A stretch of 64,000 nucleotides of DNA from Thermosulfurimonas marina (GTDB lineage: Bacteria > Desulfobacterota > Thermodesulfobacteria > Thermodesulfobacteriales > Thermodesulfobacteriaceae), in NCBI RefSeq assembly GCF_012317585.1, contig NZ_CP042909.1:372001-436000 (forward strand). Direction: 5' to 3'. Numbering within the stretch: the stretch's first letter is position 1; each line of letters starts with the position of its first letter. Positions 33,465 to 42,208 of the stretch are shown here, piece after piece. The notes under the pieces were generated by a model, which was not told the DNA's origin, ran no database searches, and saw nothing but the letters and a program-made list of their open reading frames with translations. The position numbers were made by a program, and so were the translations under genes.

Positions 33465-35399
33465 ATGGCGGAAAAAGAAAAGGCTACCGGTCCCATTGTG
33501 GGTATCGACCTGGGGACGACCAACTCCTGTGCGGCCATTCTCAAAGGTGGGGAACCGGAGGTCATCCCCAACCGGGAAGGCACGCGCACCACGCCCTCGG
33601 TGGTGGCCTTTCAGGAAAGTGGGGAGATCCTGGTAGGTCTTCTAGCCAAGCGACAGGCCATCACCAACGCCGAAAACACCATCTTCGGGATCAAGCGCCT
33701 GATGGGGCGCAAGTTTGATGACCCGGTGGTCCAGGAATGGGCCAAGCGGGTGCCCTACAAGATCGTCAAGGCCCCCAACGGAGACGCGCATGTGGAGGTC
33801 CGGGGCAAACGTTACAGTCCCCCGGAAATCTCGGCCATGATCCTGCGCAAGATCAAGGAGGACTTGGAGGAGTATCTGGGGCAGCCGGTCAAGGACGTGG
33901 TCATTACGGTTCCGGCCTATTTCGACGATACCCAGCGCCAGGCCACGAAGGACGCCGGACGCATCGCCGGGCTCAATGTCCTACGGATTATCAATGAGCC
34001 CACCGCGGCCTGTCTGGCCTACGGGCTAGACAAGAAAAAAGAAGGTACGGTGGCGGTCTTCGACCTGGGAGGCGGGACCTTCGACATCTCTATCCTAGAG
34101 ATTGGCGAGGGGGTCTTCGAGGTCAAGGCCACATCCGGAGATACCTTCCTCGGCGGTGAGGACTTTGACATGCGCATCGTGGACTATATCGCCGAGGAGT
34201 TTAAGAAGGAGCACGGGATTGATCTGCGGCAGGACCGGATGGCCCTCCAGCGGCTCAAGGAGGCCGCGGAAAAGGCCAAGATCGAGCTCTCTACGGTAAC
34301 GGAAACGGAGATCAACCTGCCCTTTATTACTGCAGATGCCTCCGGCCCCAAACACCTGGTGATGAAGCTCACCCGAGCCAAGCTCGAGTCTCTGGTGGAG
34401 GATCTCATCCAGCGCCTGGAGGAGCCCTGCCGTATCGCTATGAAGGACGCCGGGATCACCCCCCAGGATATAGACGAGGTCATCCTGGTAGGGGGTATGA
34501 CCCGCATGCCCCGGGTACAGCAGAAGGTCAAGGAGATCTTCGGGAAGGATCCGGTCAAGGGGGTGAACCCGGACGAGGTGGTGGCCATGGGGGCGGCCAT
34601 CCAGGCCGGGGTCCTCAAGGGAGAGGTCAAAGACGTGCTCCTCCTGGATGTGACCCCCCTTTCCTTGGGTATCGAGACCTTGGGCGGAGTCTTTACGGTG
34701 ATCATTCCCCGAGGCACCACCATCCCTACCCGCAAGAGCCAGATCTTTACCACCGCGGCCGACAACCAGACCTCGGTGACCATCCATGTCCTTCAGGGCG
34801 AACGCCCCATGGCTGCGGACAATAAGAGCATTGCCCGCTTCGAGCTGGTGGGCATTCCCCCGGCCCCGCGGGGAGTGCCCCAGATCGAAGTAACCTTTGA
34901 CATTGACGCCGACGGAATCCTTCACGTAACGGCCAAAGATCTGGGCACCGGAAAGGAGCAATCCATCGTGGTCAAGCCCTCCTCCGGCCTTTCCGAGGAG
35001 GAGATCCAGCGCATGATTAAAGAGGCGGAGGCCCACGCCGAGGAGGACCGCAAGCGGCGGGAGCTGGCCGAGGCCCGCAACCAGGCCGACAGCCTCATCT
35101 ACTCCACCGAGAAATCCCTGCGCGATCTCGGGGACAAGGTGCCCGAGGACCTGCGCAAGGAGGTGGAGGAGAAGATTGCCGAGTTGCGCAAGGCCATGGA
35201 GGGCACAGATGTAGAGGCCATTCGCCGGGCCACCGACGAACTCACCCGGGTCTCCTACCGGCTGGCGGAAATGGTTTACAAACAGGCCGGCGGGGCCCAG
35301 ACCGGGGGAACCTCCGGGGCCGGCGAGGCTGGAGGGACCTCGGAGGAAAAGAAGGGCGGCGACGAGGTCATCGACGCCGATTTCGAGGAGATGAAGTAA
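33465..35399 (+). CDS. dnaK: Chaperone DnaK (Hsp70)
   Basis: 644 residues. The ATPase domain carries [25 protein letters not shown] and [14 protein letters not shown]. The substrate-binding domain begins after [17 protein letters not shown]; the helical lid ends in a Gly-rich segment and the terminal [12 protein letters not shown], close to the usual EEVKD-type tail. No dnaJ follows, so the co-chaperone must lie elsewhere. Confidence 0.98.
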   Translation: MAEKEKATGPIVGIDLGTTNSCAAILKGGEPEVIPNREGTRTTPSVVAFQESGEILVGLLAKRQAITNAENTIFGIKRLMGRKFDDPVVQEWAKRVPYKIVKAPNGDAHVEVRGKRYSPPEISAMILRKIKEDLEEYLGQPVKDVVITVPAYFDDTQRQATKDAGRIAGLNVLRIINEPTAACLAYGLDKKKEGTVAVFDLGGGTFDISILEIGEGVFEVKATSGDTFLGGEDFDMRIVDYIAEEFKKEHGIDLRQDRMALQRLKEAAEKAKIELSTVTETEINLPFITADASGPKHLVMKLTRAKLESLVEDLIQRLEEPCRIAMKDAGITPQDIDEVILVGGMTRMPRVQQKVKEIFGKDPVKGVNPDEVVAMGAAIQAGVLKGEVKDVLLLDVTPLSLGIETLGGVFTVIIPRGTTIPTRKSQIFTTAADNQTSVTIHVLQGERPMAADNKSIARFELVGIPPAPRGVPQIEVTFDIDADGILHVTAKDLGTGKEQSIVVKPSSGLSEEEIQRMIKEAEAHAEEDRKRRELAEARNQADSLIYSTEKSLRDLGDKVPEDLRKEVEEKIAELRKAMEGTDVEAIRRATDELTRVSYRLAEMVYKQAGGAQTGGTSGAGEAGGTSEEKKGGDEVIDADFEEMK

Positions 35400-35401
35400 C
35401 C

Positions 35402-36085
35402 TTAGCCTCTCCGCGTGGTCAGCCGGTGGGCGAGGCGGGCGTAAGGATCGGAAAGATGCCCGCCTTCGCCCACCTCTCCTAATTTAGTCCGGATGGGAGG
35501 TTCTTCCTTCTCTCCCGGAATGGTCCACAGGGGGTAGACCACCCCGGAGAGGCGGTGAAGGAAGAGCCCTTCCAAGAGAAGAAGGATCAGGGCCAGGAGG
35601 AAACCCAGAATGTTTTCCGGGGAGGAGAAGTAGCCCGCGGCGGCCAGCATAGCCGTGGCCGCGGCCGGAGGGTGTTGAAGATTGAAAAGCACCAGGAGGA
35701 GTCCCGTTAGAGCCACAGCCCCACAGACCAAGAAGATCTCCGTGAGGGTAAAGCTTTCGGCCTTCAAGGCCTCCGGGAACAGCCAGACCAGGAGGAAGTA
35801 GGCCCCGAGGCCGCAGGCCAGGGCCAGGAGATGTCCCAGGAGGGAGTTCCGGGGCCAGGATATGGAGCGGGCCGGGGAATAGAAGATAAGAAAGGCCGTA
35901 GGCCCCAGGGCCGGAAAGATAAGGGGCCAGTTGAGAAAGTAGGCCGCAAAGCCCAGGGTGGAAAGACTCAAAAAACTTCCGGAAAGCACATAGAGGGCCG
36001 TAAGTTTGCGGACATCCCACCGGGTGGCCTGATAAAAAAAGCGCCACCGGAAAAGCTTGGCTATCTCCCAGGAAAGTCGGCTCAC
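35402..36085 (-). CDS. HPP-family membrane protein
   Basis: 227 residues starting at a GTG (36085). Four or five hydrophobic helices surround the family motif NLQHPPAAATAMLAAAG near residue 138, and WPLIFPALGPTAFLIFYSP precedes it. HPP proteins are integral membrane proteins; chloroplast and cyanobacterial members move nitrite, but bacterial functions are mostly unproven. No nitrogen genes are adjacent; the nearest nitrate genes lie 19 kb away. It is divergent from the HDOD gene. Confidence 0.8.
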   Translation of the reverse strand: MSRLSWEIAKLFRWRFFYQATRWDVRKLTALYVLSGSFLSLSTLGFAAYFLNWPLIFPALGPTAFLIFYSPARSISWPRNSLLGHLLALACGLGAYFLLVWLFPEALKAESFTLTEIFLVCGAVALTGLLLVLFNLQHPPAAATAMLAAAGYFSSPENILGFLLALILLLLEGLFLHRLSGVVYPLWTIPGEKEEPPIRTKLGEVGEGGHLSDPYARLAHRLTTRRG

Positions 36086-36141
36086 AGATGGACACCCCGG
36101 AGATTTTTGTGTATCATACCACAGCCTTAGAGGTCGGTGGG

Positions 36142-37065
36142 ATGCTCAAGTTCCTGAAGAAAGTCTCCCAGTATGCCACCCTGGTGACCGGAGATTTCGC
36201 GAAAATCTTTAAGGACTTTTCCCCGCCGCCCCTGCCTCAGGTGGTCCTCCAGATCCTGGAGCGTATCGCCCAGCCCGAGACCACTCCGGCGGAGCTGGCC
36301 CCTCTTATCGAAAAGGACCCCGCCCTGGCCTCCCGGGTCCTCAAGCTGGTCAATTCGGCCTATTTCGGTCTCCCGCGCAAGGTAAGTCGCATTCGCGAGG
36401 CGGTGACCCTTCTCGGTCTCAAAGAGATCGAGACCCTGGTCCTTTCCTACGGGGTGGTCAAAACCCTGGAAGACCCCGAAGTGGAGGGTTTTGACCTCCG
36501 CGTCTTCTGGGAGGATTCCCTCTTTCGGGCCCTTTTTGCCCGGGAGACCGCCCGGCATCTTGATCTTGACCCGGAGGAGGCCTTTGCCGGGGCCCTCCTT
36601 GAAGATGTAGCCCTTCCGGTCCTTATGACTAGTTGGTACGAGGGCTACCGCAAGGTTTACGAGACCTGGCAGGACGACCGCCGGCGAACCTTGCATGAGG
36701 TGGAAAGGGAAATGCTCTCCTGGGATCATGCCCAGGCCGGGGCCTGGGTCCTCCGGCACTGGAAGCTCCCGGATGTCCTGGTCTGTTGTGTGGGGCTTCA
36801 TACTCAGTCCCTGGCGGAGGTGGCGGAGATCGGTTTTCTGGAGACTCCCATCGGGGTGGTGGCCCTGGCGGCCAAGCTCCCTTCGGTAAGTGGAGACCTC
36901 AATCCCCGGAAGGTCCTCTCCGAGGCCCCGCTCCTTAAGCTTTCTCCGGATACGGTAAAGGCCCTGGCTGAAAAGAGCCTGGAAAACTTTGAGGAAATTG
37001 CCGCCTGTCTGGGCCTAGAGTTACATCCTCCCCTGCAGGTGGTGGAGGCCCTTTCCGCAGCCTAA
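36142..37065 (+). CDS. HDOD-domain signalling protein
   Basis: 307 residues from the ATG at 36142, preceded by GGTGGG; an ATG at 36088 has no ribosome-binding site. The HDOD domain spans about residues 30-230 with LPQVVLQILERI, LIEKDPALASRVLKLVNSAYFGLPRKVSRIREAVTLLGL, and the degenerate HD-like region. HDOD proteins lack the catalytic HD pair and act in signalling, motility or stress pathways. No partner gene is adjacent. It ends with a 4-base convergent overlap onto the peptidase gene. Confidence 0.88.
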   Translation: MLKFLKKVSQYATLVTGDFAKIFKDFSPPPLPQVVLQILERIAQPETTPAELAPLIEKDPALASRVLKLVNSAYFGLPRKVSRIREAVTLLGLKEIETLVLSYGVVKTLEDPEVEGFDLRVFWEDSLFRALFARETARHLDLDPEEAFAGALLEDVALPVLMTSWYEGYRKVYETWQDDRRRTLHEVEREMLSWDHAQAGAWVLRHWKLPDVLVCCVGLHTQSLAEVAEIGFLETPIGVVALAAKLPSVSGDLNPRKVLSEAPLLKLSPDTVKALAEKSLENFEEIAACLGLELHPPLQVVEALSAA

Positions 37066-38099
37066 AGGAGATAGACCATCTCTTCTTCCCGTACCCCACC
37101 GAGCCCGGGAAAATAGAGACCGGGCTCCAGAGTTACCACCTGACCCTTGCGGAACCGGCGCCGGCTCCGGTAGGAGACCGGTGGGGTTTCATGCACCTCG
37201 AGCCCCAGTCCGTGTCCCAGAGAATGGAGGTAGTTTTGGAGGACCCCGTGCTTGCGGAAAAGGGACCGCACGGCTCGATCGGCCTCCGCCACTTTTCGGC
37301 CCGGTTGCATAAGCGGCCGGGCCAGCCTTTGGGCCTCCTTTACTAAGTAAAAGGCCTCCCGGAGCCTTTCGGGGACCTTTCCCAGGAAAAAGGTCCGGGT
37401 GAGGTCCGAACAATAGCCCCGGTAACGCACCCCCAGATCCACAATCACCGCCTCTCCCTCCTGGAGAACGCGCTCGGTGGGTTCGGCATGCGGGCGGGCG
37501 GCCAGCGGACCGCTGGCTACAATGGGCGGGAAGGAGGGGCCTTCTCCCAGACGATAACTCAACTCCAGGATGCGCCAGGCCATCTCCCGTTCCGTGCGCC
37601 CCGGACGGATTTCTTGGTCCAGAATCTTCAAAATCTCCCGGGCCCGGGCCTCGGCCTCTTTAAGAAGACGGATTTCCTCGGGATCCTTGGTCTCCCGCAA
37701 CCTTTCCACTACTCCGGAGACCCCTTCCATTTTTACTCGGGGAAGTTTGCGCCTGAGGGCCTTAAGGCGGGCACAGGAGAGGTAGATTTCCTCGTAAAAA
37801 AGCCGCCGAAGGCCCAGCTTACGAATGAGGGGGGCCAGGGCCTCGGCCAGGCCTCGGTGATAAATCACGGGCTCAAAGAAGGGATTTTCCGCGGCCTCTT
37901 CCCGATAGCGGGGGTCGGTAAGGAGGAAGGCCTCCTGAGGGGTGATCAGGAGAAACCCGGCCGATTCCTTGAGGCTTACATCTTCCGGAGAAAACCCGGC
38001 AAGGTAGCGCCGATTTTCCGGAGAGGATACCAAGAGGGCCCCACCCCCGCGCCGGCGAAGCCAACGCTGGACCTTTTTAAGTCTGGCCGCATAGGGCAC
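37062..38099 (-). CDS. M24-family Xaa-Pro aminopeptidase
   Basis: 345 residues: an N-terminal creatinase-like domain (residues 1-120) and a pita-bread metallopeptidase domain with metal ligands in VDLGVRYRGYCSDLTRTFF (two Asp), HSLGHGLGLEVHE (His), LEPGLYFPGLGG (Glu) and a last Glu near the end. It cleaves N-terminal residues before proline. It overlaps the end of coaBC by 23 bases in another frame. Confidence 0.92.
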   Translation of the reverse strand: MPYAARLKKVQRWLRRRGGGALLVSSPENRRYLAGFSPEDVSLKESAGFLLITPQEAFLLTDPRYREEAAENPFFEPVIYHRGLAEALAPLIRKLGLRRLFYEEIYLSCARLKALRRKLPRVKMEGVSGVVERLRETKDPEEIRLLKEAEARAREILKILDQEIRPGRTEREMAWRILELSYRLGEGPSFPPIVASGPLAARPHAEPTERVLQEGEAVIVDLGVRYRGYCSDLTRTFFLGKVPERLREAFYLVKEAQRLARPLMQPGRKVAEADRAVRSLFRKHGVLQNYLHSLGHGLGLEVHETPPVSYRSRRRFRKGQVVTLEPGLYFPGLGGVREEEMVYLL

Positions 38100-39273
38100 G
38101 GGCCACCTCCCTTAAAAGGTCCAGGGCCACCCTTTCCTTTGAACCCTTGAAGACTTGCGGAGAAGGCCTCTGGGAGGAAAAGAAAAGCACTTCTGTATCT
38201 TCGGCTTCGAAACTTTCCAGGGGATTGGCCGCCAGAAAGTCGAAGCCCTTTTCGGAGAGTTTTTTTAAGGCCCGCTCCGGGAGCCTTTCCCTCTCTTCTA
38301 GGGCAAAACCTACCAGGATCTGTCCCGGACGCCTTATGGCCGCAAGCTCCCGGGCGATATCCGGGGTAGGCCGCAGCCGGAGCTCTCGCGGAAGGTCTTC
38401 TTTGGGGGTCTTCCCGGGAAGACCCCTTTCCGGAGCCAGATCGCAGACCGCGGCGGCCAGGATGGCTATTTCGCATTCTGGAAAGAGCCGGCGGGCCTGG
38501 GCCAGCATCTCTTCGGCCCTGCCGACCGGATAGGTCCGCACCCCTTTAGGGGGGGCCACCGAAAGGGGTCCGTGTACCAGATGGACCTCGGCCCCTAGGA
38601 GAAGGGCCGCCCGGGCCAGGGCTACGGCCATCCTTCCGGAGGAGGGGTTAGAGATAAAGCGCACGGCATCAATGGGTTCCCGAGTAGGCCCACCGGTGAT
38701 GAGAACGCGCTTTCCGGAAAGGGGCTTTTCGGAAAGGAGGCTTTCGATCTCGAAAAGCAAGTCTTCGAGGGGGGGTAGTCTCCCCGGGCCGCTAAGGCCA
38801 CAGGCCAGGGCCCCTTCTCCGGGCTCCACTACCCGATAGCCGAATTCCCGCAGCCGGGCCACGTTTTCCTGGGTGGCCGGATGCCGCCACATGTTCACGT
38901 TCATGGCCGGGGCCAGGAGCACCGGTCCGGAAAAGGCCATAATGATGGCCGTAAGAAGGTCCGAGGGTTCCCCCCGGGAGAGCTTGGCCAAAAAACTGGC
39001 CGTGGCCGGGGCCACCACCACCGCCTCGGCCCAGGCCGCAAGATCCGTATGAGGGATAAGACCTCCTTGAGGGGCCAGAAAGTCTCTCTGACGAAAGGCC
39101 CGGTCCCGGCTTAAGGTCTCAAAAAGGAGGGGGGAGACAAAGGCCTCGGCCCCGGTGGTGAGCACGGTCCGTACCCGGGCCCCCTGACGCACCAGGGCCC
39201 GGCACAGCTCCGCACTCTTGTAAGCGGCGATCCCCCCACAGATTCCCAGAAGGATCTGACGGCCTTCAAGCAT
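38077..39273 (-). CDS. coaBC: Bifunctional CoaBC (PPC decarboxylase / PPC synthetase)
   Basis: 398 residues. The N-terminal flavoprotein domain (CoaC, residues 1-180) has LGICGGIAAYKSAELCRALVRQGA, the HTDLA active-site His and APAMNVNMW. The C-terminal CoaB domain has LITGGPTREPIDAVRFISNPSSGRMAVALA. Together they convert phosphopantothenate and cysteine to 4'-phosphopantetheine for coenzyme A. Normal length. Confidence 0.95.
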   Translation of the reverse strand: MLEGRQILLGICGGIAAYKSAELCRALVRQGARVRTVLTTGAEAFVSPLLFETLSRDRAFRQRDFLAPQGGLIPHTDLAAWAEAVVVAPATASFLAKLSRGEPSDLLTAIIMAFSGPVLLAPAMNVNMWRHPATQENVARLREFGYRVVEPGEGALACGLSGPGRLPPLEDLLFEIESLLSEKPLSGKRVLITGGPTREPIDAVRFISNPSSGRMAVALARAALLLGAEVHLVHGPLSVAPPKGVRTYPVGRAEEMLAQARRLFPECEIAILAAAVCDLAPERGLPGKTPKEDLPRELRLRPTPDIARELAAIRRPGQILVGFALEERERLPERALKKLSEKGFDFLAANPLESFEAEDTEVLFFSSQRPSPQVFKGSKERVALDLLREVARALCGQT

Positions 39274-39735
39274 CTAGTAGCCTGTAGGGGAAGGACCCTG
39301 CGGAGGGGCTCCCAGGGTTTCGCTGGCCCAGATCTTCACCTCCACGTTGCCAAAGGAGGTCTCGCTGATGTAAATGAAACAGCTTCCGTTGGGACGTTTG
39401 AAGGCCAGGAGCATGTTCTTGTACTGGATGCGGCCCATCTCCTCCCATCCCCGGGCCAGCATCTGGCGCTCAAAGAACTTTACCAGGGAATCTACGGTCA
39501 CCCGCCCCCGGGCTACCAGGAGACCTCCCACGTAAGTGGGAGTCTTTACAATAAGGGTGCGGTCCCGGTCGATTTTCATCTCACTCGGCAGGACTAGATC
39601 TGGGAGCTCCGTAGGTTGGAGAACCGGCGTCGGCGGGGTCGCCGGGCTCACCGGGGCCTTTCCCCCGGTTCCTTGGCTTCTGGCCGTACAGGCTGCAAGA
39701 AAAAAGACCAGCATCAAGAGTCCCCATTTACGCAT
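39274..39735 (-). CDS. Lipoprotein of unknown function
   Basis: 153 residues. A type II signal ends in LAAC (C16), followed by a Pro-rich linker (PVSPATPPTPVLQPTELP) and a roughly 100-residue domain: LPSEMKIDRDRTLIVKTPTYVGGLLVARGRVTVDSLVKFFERQML and FKRPNGSCFIYISE. The pattern of a small alpha-beta domain binding near a membrane recalls conserved deltaproteobacterial lipoproteins, but I cannot name it. It abuts coaBC without a gap and follows tRNA-Leu. Confidence 0.7.
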   Translation of the reverse strand: MRKWGLLMLVFFLAACTARSQGTGGKAPVSPATPPTPVLQPTELPDLVLPSEMKIDRDRTLIVKTPTYVGGLLVARGRVTVDSLVKFFERQMLARGWEEMGRIQYKNMLLAFKRPNGSCFIYISETSFGNVEVKIWASETLGAPPQGPSPTGY

Positions 39736-39824
39736 GCCTTACCCCCACAGGATTTTTCAATTATTCTAACCCAAGCCTCCCTCTCCAGGGAAGACCGGAT
39801 TGAGGGAAAGGAGATCGGAGGAGG

Positions 39825-39912
39825 TGGTGCCGAGGGCGGGAGTCGAACCCGCACGGGCGCGAGGCCCAGTGGATTTTGAGTCCACCGCGTCTGCCAGTTC
39901 CGCCACCTCGGC
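39825..39912 (-). tRNA. tRNA-Leu (anticodon CAA)
   Basis: An 88-base tRNA including an encoded CCA end. Acceptor stem GCCGAGG/CCTCGGC, anticodon arm GTGGA-CTCAAAA-TCCAC with anticodon CAA, a long variable arm (class II tRNA) and T-arm GCGGGTTCGACTCCCGC. TATAAA at about 39922-39927 on the minus strand is a likely -10 box. Confidence 0.97.
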
Positions 39913-39959
39913 TTAGGGTTTATTTTATAAGGAAGCCCCAACCCTGCAAGGTCTGAACT

Positions 39960-40487
39960 ATGCACCTTAAAAAAATAGATCGTCCCCATCCCGAACTTCT
40001 GGAAAAGCTGGTGGAGCTTTACGAACGGGCCTACCAGGAGGATCTGCGCTACGCGGAAATTGGCCGTCGGAGGATCAAGCGCTATCTCAAGTGGCTTTTC
40101 AAACACGCCCGGGGAGCCTTCTGGGTGGCCTTCGAGGGAGAGGAACCGGTGGGGTTCGTGGCCCTAGAGGAAATGGGACCGGTGCCTGAGATCCACGAGA
40201 TCGTGGTTTCCCCGGAGTGGCGGGGCAGAAGCCTTGCGGAAAAACTCATGCAGGAGGCCCTGGACTATCTTTCCCGTCGGGGTTTTTCCCGGGTGGCCCT
40301 CTGGGTGGGAGAACACAACCAGCGGGCCCGGCATTTCTACGAAAAAATGGGGTTTCAGATTACGGAGAAGGCCGGAGTCTGGTTGCGCATGGAAAAAGAG
40401 CTTCAGGAGAGGGAAAGGGCCAGTTCCTTAAGGACTCGCCAGGCGGTCTCCGCCTCGGAAAGCGAAAGGGTCTCCTCCGGGGTGTGA
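39960..40487 (+). CDS. GNAT-family N-acetyltransferase
   Basis: 175 residues. The acetyl-CoA site is EIHEIVVSPEWRGRSLAEKLMQEAL (R/QxxGxG/A-like segment RGRSLA), followed by VALWVGEHNQRARHFYEKMGFQ, the classical GNAT end. The substrate cannot be told. The last 30 residues are polar and lie over the convergent M20 gene (85-base overlap), so a shorter true product is possible but no earlier stop exists. Confidence 0.82.
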   Translation: MHLKKIDRPHPELLEKLVELYERAYQEDLRYAEIGRRRIKRYLKWLFKHARGAFWVAFEGEEPVGFVALEEMGPVPEIHEIVVSPEWRGRSLAEKLMQEALDYLSRRGFSRVALWVGEHNQRARHFYEKMGFQITEKAGVWLRMEKELQERERASSLRTRQAVSASESERVSSGV

Positions 40488-41470
40488 CAGAGGGCGAGAT
40501 CCCCCGGACCGAAGACCACGGCTTCCGTACCCGCCGCGGCCAGATGGGCGGCGTCGGTCCAGCTAGGCATTCCGGAAAGGACGGCCTCCCGTCCGGTGGC
40601 CCGCTCAAAGGCTTCGGAAAGAAGCTTCACCACCCGGGCCTCTCGGGAAAGACTGTAGGCCTCCGAGATATCCTTTACCCGAAAGCTCACCCAAGAGAAT
40701 TGACGGAAGTAATTTTCGATCTCCTGCCGAATGGTTGCCAAATTCTGTCCCGGAAGGATCCGGAATTCGATCTCTAGCTCTACCCGGTCGGGGACCCGGA
40801 GCTGTCCATCGCCTCCCATGAATTTCTCCACGTTGAATCCCGAAGGCCCCAGCATGGGATGCTCCTCGTAAAGAAAGGGAAGGCGCTTGAGCCCGCTTAC
40901 CACCTCCATAGCCCGCTCGATGGCGTTTTCTCCCCGGAAGGCGAGACTCCCGTGCACCGCCCGCCCCCTCACCTCCACTTCGTATTCTATGGACCCGCCC
41001 TCGGCAATGGCCACGGTGAGATGGGTGGGCTCCAGGACCACCGCGGAGGGAAAGCGATACTCCTCGGCCAGCCGGGCCGAACCTCGGCCCTCGTTTTCTT
41101 CGTCCACCAGAAAGGCCAGGGCCAAAGGGAGACTTCTTCCCGCGAATTCTTCCGCTAAAAGCATGAGAAGGGCTACCCCCGCCTTGGCATCACAGACTCC
41201 CAGGCCGTAGAGCTGATCTCCTTCGGCCCGAGGAGGATAAAGGCCCAGCTCCGGGGGCACGGTGTCCACATGGGTGGTGAGGAGGAGTTCGGGGTCTTGG
41301 GAAAAGAAGACCAGGAGGTTGGGCGCACAGCCGGGGACCTCCTGGCGCAGGGTAGGAAGCCCCCGGGCCGAAAGCCAGCCTTCGATAAAGGCCAGGATTT
41401 CCGCCTCCCTTCCGCTTTCGCTGCGGATGCTGGCCAGCTTCAGGATGAGATCGCGCAGCCTCTCTTTCAT
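40403..41470 (-). CDS. M20-family metallopeptidase/deacylase (DapE/ArgE/CPG2 type)
   Basis: 355 residues from the ATG at 41470. Co-catalytic zinc ligands: THVDTVPPE (His, Asp), GVCDAKAGVA (Asp), VDEENEGRGSA (Glu-Glu), LEPTHL and CHTPEE (His). An inserted dimerisation domain spans about residues 160-260 (EVEVRGRAVHGSLAFRGENAIERAM). Substrate may be succinyl-diaminopimelate, acetylornithine or a peptide; dapB at 24453 is not linked. It overlaps the DUF169 gene by 4 bases. Confidence 0.85.
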   Translation of the reverse strand: MKERLRDLILKLASIRSESGREAEILAFIEGWLSARGLPTLRQEVPGCAPNLLVFFSQDPELLLTTHVDTVPPELGLYPPRAEGDQLYGLGVCDAKAGVALLMLLAEEFAGRSLPLALAFLVDEENEGRGSARLAEEYRFPSAVVLEPTHLTVAIAEGGSIEYEVEVRGRAVHGSLAFRGENAIERAMEVVSGLKRLPFLYEEHPMLGPSGFNVEKFMGGDGQLRVPDRVELEIEFRILPGQNLATIRQEIENYFRQFSWVSFRVKDISEAYSLSREARVVKLLSEAFERATGREAVLSGMPSWTDAAHLAAAGTEAVVFGPGDLALCHTPEETLSLSEAETAWRVLKELALSLS

Positions 41471-42207
41471 TTTTCCTTGAAGGCGATGAGGGGACAGTTG
41501 CGGCAAATATCCTCTCCCACGAGATGGGCCCCGCCCAAAAATGAAACCTTCCCCTGGGAGGCCTTCTCTTCCAGCACGGAGACCACTTGGAGGAAGGCCC
41601 GGGTGGAAAAGCCCAAAACCAGTTCTCCCCGGTCCATCTTCCCGGAGGAGAAGGCCCCGGGACAAGGGAGCGAAAGTACCGGCCGGTCTTCGAGATAGGC
41701 CTTGACCATGGTCCCGCAGACGGCCGCATTGGGATAGTGAGTAAGGGGGAGCTCCGGAAGCCCTTCGGCATAAAGATAAAAGTCTAAGAGATGGGCGGCC
41801 TGAAGGGCATCCACCACCAGGAGGACGGCCTGGGGCTGACCCTCTACCCGGGCCAAGGGTTCAAAGAGAAAACCCCGGAAGGCCCCTTCCGGAAGGCGAG
41901 GCCTTTTCCGGTAAAGGTTCTCGGCAGGCTCGGGTTTGAGGAACTTAGAAAGCGTCTTACGGACCTTTTCTTCTTTGAAGGGCCAGCCGCACACAAAGGC
42001 CGCGGTCTGGCAGTGCAGATCCTCCGGAAGGACCAACACAGGCTCTCCCACCTCCCGCACATGGGCCAACACCTGACACAGGGAGAGGCGATTTTTAGGG
42101 CGCGGAAGTCCGGAAGGAGAGTCCCCGGTAAGGAAGGTTACGGCCACCGGATCGTGATAAAGTCTCAAGGTGGAAAGAAGAAGGGAGGCTATTCTGCGGC
42201 CTTCCAT
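41467..42207 (-). CDS. DUF169-family protein
   Basis: 246 residues from the ATG at 42207, which lies directly after the metG stop. The family pattern is visible: LYHDPVAVTFLTG, KNRLSLCQVLAHVREVGEPVLV, CQTAAFVCG, FEPLARVEGQPQAVLLVVDALQAAHLL and a C-terminal CRNCPLIAF. Conserved cysteines (LCQ, DLHCQTA, FVCG, CRNC) suggest a metal or Fe-S site. Such proteins are frequent in anaerobes and archaea; the function is unknown. Confidence 0.8.
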   Translation of the reverse strand: MEGRRIASLLLSTLRLYHDPVAVTFLTGDSPSGLPRPKNRLSLCQVLAHVREVGEPVLVLPEDLHCQTAAFVCGWPFKEEKVRKTLSKFLKPEPAENLYRKRPRLPEGAFRGFLFEPLARVEGQPQAVLLVVDALQAAHLLDFYLYAEGLPELPLTHYPNAAVCGTMVKAYLEDRPVLSLPCPGAFSSGKMDRGELVLGFSTRAFLQVVSVLEEKASQGKVSFLGGAHLVGEDICRNCPLIAFKEK

Positions 42208-42208
42208 C